From contig UESW01001617.1 of assembly GCA_900491605.1 (NCBI GenBank), positions 146,923 through 210,922 of the forward strand: a DNA stretch of 64,000 nt, written 5' to 3'. The translations under genes were made by a program, and so were the position numbers. Below are positions 59,714 to 64,000 of the stretch, piece by piece (position 1 is the first letter of the stretch; every line of letters begins with the position of its first letter). The notes under the pieces were generated by a model, which was given only the letters and a program-made list of their open reading frames with translations, was not told where the DNA came from and ran no database searches. Source of the stretch: Calamus simplicifolius. Its lineage: Eukaryota; Streptophyta; Magnoliopsida; Arecales; Arecaceae.

Positions 59714-60278
59714 GGAAAAGTCTTTGTACACCGCCCCCGGTGCAGCAAGTCCTACATGGGCTGCACCGCCTCTCCTGATTGGTCCACGTGCATCCTACGT
59801 GGCTAATGTTGCGGAACGGTATGGCTCTGCTACGATGTTACATTTTGATCATAATGGCCATTAAAAGCGCTTTGCCTTTATTTTAAAATTAATGTGCAGA
59901 CAAAAATGCCCTTTCCCTCCAGCCTACTTCTACCACCATATTTTCTTGGATTACATATGTGCAAGAAAAACTCTTTCTTCCCCCTCGCTCTTGGCTTTCG
60001 GATGCAAGGAATCAGTCTAATTTTTCTTAAGCAAGATCCTGAGCCCTCGCTTTGAGAGTCCGGTCGGAAGAAAATATTTTAGCTTCGAGGCTGGAATACG
60101 TAGCTACTGAAGTCTTTGTACAAAAACTTATGGAGAAAATGTCATCCGCAGCAGGAAGTAAAAAGTCCTTGTTCCCACTTCTTTGTAAAGTTCCTTTATT
60201 ACACCAACTATTTTTTATCGTTAGAGGAAGTTAATGCTTTAGGAAATCGTTTAATGCGCAGGTAACTTCCTTAGACCA

Positions 60279-60313
60279 AAACAGTTATGACATTTTGGGA
60301 GTCATAACTGTTT
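60279..60313. repeat. Perfect 13-bp inverted repeat
   Basis: AAACAGTTATGAC (60279-60291) and GTCATAACTGTTT (60301-60313) with a 9-base loop, in the leader of the MULE. Could be a protein-binding palindrome or a transcript hairpin. Confidence 0.85.
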
Positions 60314-60639
60314 AGAGTTTAGTGTTTTGTAGCACAAATGTCATATTGTATAACTTATGAACTTCAAAGTGTTTCGGCGGCCTATATTCCCCGTTATTTC
60401 CTTTCCATATAACTCTAGTTACAAACCTATGACACCCGTGCTTCGGGGTATCATCATAAAAGCTACGACACCCCAGATTTACTATTAAGACACCATAGTT
60501 ACAAGCCTACGACACCCGTACTTATAACTAACCATGGAGAGAGAGCATGGGAATGGATATAAAGAAGAGGAGAAGAGGGGGGAGAGGCATTCTATGAAGG
60601 GCCAAGTGGAGAAGAGGGGGAGCGACACCTCAGTTTAAA

Positions 60640-61970
60640 CCTTAACAGTCCCCGCACGAATGTCGTCGCCTTAAAGCTAGGATGTCGTCAGATGAGAGCT
60701 GGGGTGTCGTAACAGCCTAAGTCGTGGATATCGTTGGTCCCCGCCTTAACAGTTTCCACACGGGTGTCATCGCCTTAAAGCTAGGGTATTATCGCGCTAA
60801 AGTTGGGGTGTCGTAAGAGCCTAAGTCGGAGTTATCGTCGGTCCCCTCCTTAACAGTCCCCGCACGGGTGTCATCGCCTTAAAGCTAGGGTATCGTCGCT
60901 CTAAAGCTGGGGTGTCGTAAGAGCCTAAGTCGGGGATGTCGTTGGTCCCCGCCTTAACAGTCCCCATACGGGTGTCGTCGCCTTAAAGCTAGGGTATCGT
61001 CGCGCTAAAGCTGGGATGTCGTAAGAGCCTAAGTCGGGGATGTTGTCGGTCCTCGCCTTAACAGCCTAGCACGGGTGTCATTTCCTTAAAGCTAGGGTGT
61101 CATCGCTCTAAAGCTGGGGTGTCGTAAGAGCCTAAGTCGAGGATGTCGTCGGTCTCCACCTTAACAGTCCCCGCACGGATGTCGTTGCCTTAAGGCTAGG
61201 ATGTCGTCGGATGAGAGCTGAAGTGTCGTAACAGCCTAAGTTGGGGATGTCGTCGGTCCCTGCCTTAACAGTCCCCGCACGGGTGTCATCGCCTTAAAGC
61301 TAGGGTGTCGTCGCGCTAAAGCTGGGGTGTCGTAAGAGCCTAAGTCGGAGATGTCGTCGGTCACCTCCTTAACAGTCCCCGCATGGGTGTCGTCGCCTTA
61401 AAGCTAGGGTATCGTCGCTCTAAAGCTGGGTGTTGTAAGAGCCTAAGTCGGGGATGTCGTCGATCCCCGCCTTAACAGTCCCCGCACGGGTGTCATCGTC
61501 TTAAAGCTAGGATGTCGCCGCGCTAAAGCTAGGGTGTCGTAAGAGCCTAGGTCGGGGATGTCGTCGGTCCCCGCCTTAACAGCCCGGCACGGGTGTCGTC
61601 GCCTTAAAGCTAGGGTGTCGTCGCTCTAAAGCTGGGGTGTCGTAAGAGCCTAAGTCGGGGATGTCGTCGGTCCTCGCCTTAACAGTCCTCGCACGGATGT
61701 CATCGCCTTAAAACTAGGGTGTCGTCACGCTAAAGCTGGGGTATCGTAACAGCCTAAGTCGGGGATGTCGTCGGTCCCCGCCTTAACAGCCCGGCATGGG
61801 TGTCGTCGCCTTAAAGCTAGGGTATCGTCAGATGAGAGCTGGGGTGTCGTAACAGCCTAAGTCGGTGATGTCGTTGGTCCCCGCCTTAATAGTCCCGGCA
61901 CGGGTGTCATCGCCTTAAAGCTAGGGTGTCGTCAGATGAGAGCTGGGATGTCGTAACAGCCTAATTGTGT
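60640..61970. repeat. 104-bp minisatellite array, about 13 units, inside the MULE
   Basis: The constant unit runs CGCACGGGTGTCATCGCC, TTAAAGCTAGGGTATCGTCG, CTAAAGCTGGGGTGTCGTAA, GAGCCTAAGTCGGGGATGTC, GTCGGTCCCCGCCTTAACAG. Each unit is built of four related modules of 22, 22, 23 and about 32-37 bases, each starting GGGTGTCGT or a variant. Variant modules (CAGATGAGAGCTGGGGTGTC) occur in the first unit, at about 61200 and in the last two units. No open frame spans it. Confidence 0.93.
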
Positions 61971-62094
61971 TGTCGTATTTCTTTAGGTAACGTGTCGTAT
62001 TTTTTTCACCTTAGTGTCCTAATGCTTTGTCAGGATATATTGACAACTAAATCTATGGATATCATTGTTCATGATTGTGTGCCTATATTTCCAC

Positions 62095-63680
62095 AGACGA
62101 TGCTGAAATTATAAATCGGAAAGAAATCGAGCACACTTCCCGCTGTGCACCTTCACCCATCGCTCCAAAAGCAGGGATTGATACTGTAGTTCCTCAAACT
62201 AGAATGAAATTCAATTCAGCAGATGATGTATATACTTTCTACAATGGATACACAAAAAGAGTTGGTTTTGGAATCACAACAGTGTGTAGCAGGGCTAACA
62301 ACAACAAACAACTTTGCTTCAAGCACCTGGCGTGTTGGAGGCAAGGAAAATCTAGAAAAACAGAGAAGAGCATGAATCATAGGGATACTGGGAAAGTTGA
62401 TTGCATAGCATCCATAAAAGCAAGACTGAATGCTACAAGTGGTAAGTGGATATTGGTTGAGGTTTCTCTAGAACATAACCATGGGATGTCCATAACATCA
62501 ACTGGTTATCTACGGTCGTATTGGAGGATCAGCACACTAGAGAAGGCAGAGATCAGTAATTTACATGCTGTGAATGTTTAGACAACTTAGATATACTCTG
62601 CCATAGCAAAGAGAAAAGGGGGCAGAAGATAATTAGATTTCACCGAGAAGGATGCTCGTAATTTCATTTGTCATGAACATCAGTCTAAGCTAAAAGAAGG
62701 AGATGATCATTCGATGGTAATCCATTTCACCGAAATGCAACTCAGAAATCCCAATTTCTTCTATACCTTAGACCTCAATGATAATGGTCATCTCAGGTCT
62801 GTCTTCTGGATTCATCCAAGGTCAAGATTGGCATGCACATACTTCGGTGATGTTCTAAGCTTTGACTCAACCTACTTGACAAATAGATATCAAATGCCTT
62901 TTTGTCCATTCGTCGGGGTCAACCATCATGGATAGTCCACTTTGCTTGGTTGCGCATTGTTGTCTGATGAGAATACTAAGACATATAAATGGGTTTTTCA
63001 GCCATGGCTGGATGCAAATGGTGGTCAAGCACCTATTGCCATAATAACTAACAAAGATAAGGCAATCGAGGTTGCTGTTAAAGAAGTTTTTCCTAACACA
63101 CAACATCGATTTTGTCTTTGGCATATATTGAAAAAGATACCTGAAAAGATTGGCCACATTTGCACAGCAAATCCCAAATTTATGGTTGATTTCGGTGAGG
63201 CGATATATGATTCATTGACCATACAGTCATTCGAGGAAAAGTGGGCACATGTTATGGAGAAATATAAAGAATGCAAGGCTATAGATTGGTTCAATGTCCT
63301 TTACGAATGTTGGGATAAATGGGTCCCAGTTTACCTAAAGGATACATTCTTCGCAGGTTTGTATTTCATTGTCTCTAGTTCATGTTCGCGTTTAACGCTT
63401 CTTTTTTGACAAAATTATGTACAAGGATGTCATCTTCACAAAGGAGCGAGGGCATAAATCACTTCTTTGATGGGTTTATAAATTCGAAGACTACACTAAC
63501 AGAGTTCATAGGTAAGTACGAAGATGCCTTGGAGAAAAGGTACGAGACCGAAAATGAGGAAGATAATAGGACATTGCAAACGATTGCTTTCCTAAAGACA
63601 TTATCACCTTTTGAGAAACAAGCTGCAGGAAGGTATACAAGGCGCATTTTCAAAAAATTTCAGAATGAGATCCTTGAAAT
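62095..63680 (+). pseudogene. FAR1/FHY3-related MULE transposase
   Basis: A probable acceptor CCACAG at 62089-62094 opens the first exon. It encodes the FAR1 DNA-binding domain (FNSADDVYTFYNGYTKRVGF, Cys residues, then SLEHNHGM). After stops at 62579-62590 come KDARNFICHEHQSKLKEGDD and the MULE transposase domain: first acidic residue in LSFDSTYLTN, then ITNKDKAIEVAVKEVF where active relatives have TDQD, CLWHILKK, and a region SSSQRSEGINHFFDGFINSK. A TAG at 62934-62936 replaces the Gln codon expected in NHHGQSTLLG. A small lesion lies near 63358-63428 where an intron-like stretch does not restore the frame. The last residues (ILEI) run into foreign repeat DNA at 63681. It is a relic of a transposase; it is not a host FAR1 gene as far as the flanks show. 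Confidence 0.85.
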
Positions 63681-64000
63681 TAGGGCCGTAAACGAACCGA
63701 GCCGAGCCGAATAATGACAAGCTCAAGCTCGGTTCGTCAGTTTTTTAGTAGGCTCGAGCTCGGCTCGAATTCGGTTTGAGCTTTGATAATGAAGCTCGAG
63801 CTCGGTTCGAACTAAATTTATCAAGCTCGTGAGCGGCTCGAGCTCGATTCGTTAATTACTCATTTAGCATGTTTGACGAGCTTTATTCGAGCTCAAGCTC
63901 GTTAAGCATGTAATCGAGCTCGTTAAGCATATTTTAGTTTCAAAAGTTAACCTATAGAAACTAATGCATTCACTCAAAAGTATAACTAATGATACATAAA
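63681..64000. mobile_element. Terminus of another DNA transposon or repeat, cut by the window end
   Basis: Starts TAGGGCCGTAAACGAACCGA followed by many GCTCGAGCTCGG-type palindromes. This kind of end, TAGGGCCGTAAACGA with GAGCCGAGC repeats, is a common plant repeat; hAT is possible. It truncates the MULE transposase. Confidence 0.5.

Larger units (their letters stand above)
59714..63680 (+). mobile_element. Mutator-like element with FAR1/FHY3-type transposase, 3' truncated
   Basis: The left end GGAAAAGTCTTTGTACACCG matches the 175-bp MITE at 37963 over its first 18 bases, and a palindromic GGTGCAG/CTGCACC pair follows, as in the MITE. Inside lie a leader region, a 104-bp tandem array and a broken transposase gene of the FAR1-related MULE group. 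The reading ends abruptly at 63681 where a different repeat begins, so the right terminal repeat is missing or outside the window. The left 9 bases next to the end are TTTAAACAA; no partner can be checked. Confidence 0.72.

Noticed and set aside
60640..61970. CRISPR-like array
   Set aside because: The units are direct tandem repeats with no unique spacers, and the context is a plant transposon.
62075..63714. Domesticated host FAR1/FRS gene
   Set aside because: Internal stops, the changed TDQD region and truncation by another repeat, together with a MULE terminal end upstream, argue for a dead transposase.

Overview
The window is nuclear DNA of a flowering plant. It holds three recognisable housekeeping genes with GT-AG introns (and one GC-AG intron), separated and interrupted by plant transposable elements of most major classes. 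The very GC-rich first exon of the prohibitin gene, with AT-rich later exons and introns, points to a commelinid monocot, possibly a palm; this is an inference, not a proof.

Layout. 694-5834 (+): C-terminal two exons of a TRICHOME BIREFRINGENCE-LIKE gene of the YLS7/TBL17 type, its 4 kb GC-AG intron carrying a near full-length RTE-type LINE (1516-4427, minus). 5835-9814: intergenic. 9820-21954: a 12.1 kb Ty3/gypsy element of the Tat lineage, gag-pol on the minus strand and decayed, with two plus-strand (antisense) transcription-unit-like cassettes and a tandem-repeat array in its 3' part. 21960-27589: AT-rich intergenic DNA. 27590-34236 (+): complete five-exon type-II prohibitin gene. 36240-36315 (+): orphan first exon of ribosomal protein eL34. 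37963-38137: Mutator-type MITE. 38379-42361: non-autonomous LTR element with a 5-bp target duplication. 46282-46831: one Tourist-like MITE inside another. 47638-55366 (-): complete five-exon RPL3 (uL3) gene with a TATA-type promoter and a probable 5'UTR intron near 57 kb; its first intron holds two LINE tails and a hAT element split by a 1.5 kb Harbinger-like element. 57475-58885: an RTE LINE fragment split by three related MITEs. 59714-63680: Mutator-like element with a 104-bp minisatellite (about 13 units) and a broken FAR1/FHY3-type transposase, cut by another repeat at 63681.

The three host genes are unrelated: cell-wall polysaccharide acetylation, mitochondrial inner-membrane scaffold, cytosolic ribosome. 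They share no operon-like logic. The best leads for something new are the two antisense cassettes in the Tat element (each with a TATA-like box, an ORF and a possible 3' end), the four-module 104-bp minisatellite inside the MULE with inverted motif copies upstream, the shared terminal sequence of that MULE and the 175-bp MITE 22 kb away, and the 1.5 kb Harbinger-like element that may keep the 5' leader and first intron of its lost transposase gene. All boundaries were read by eye; identities are from remembered family motifs, not from a search.
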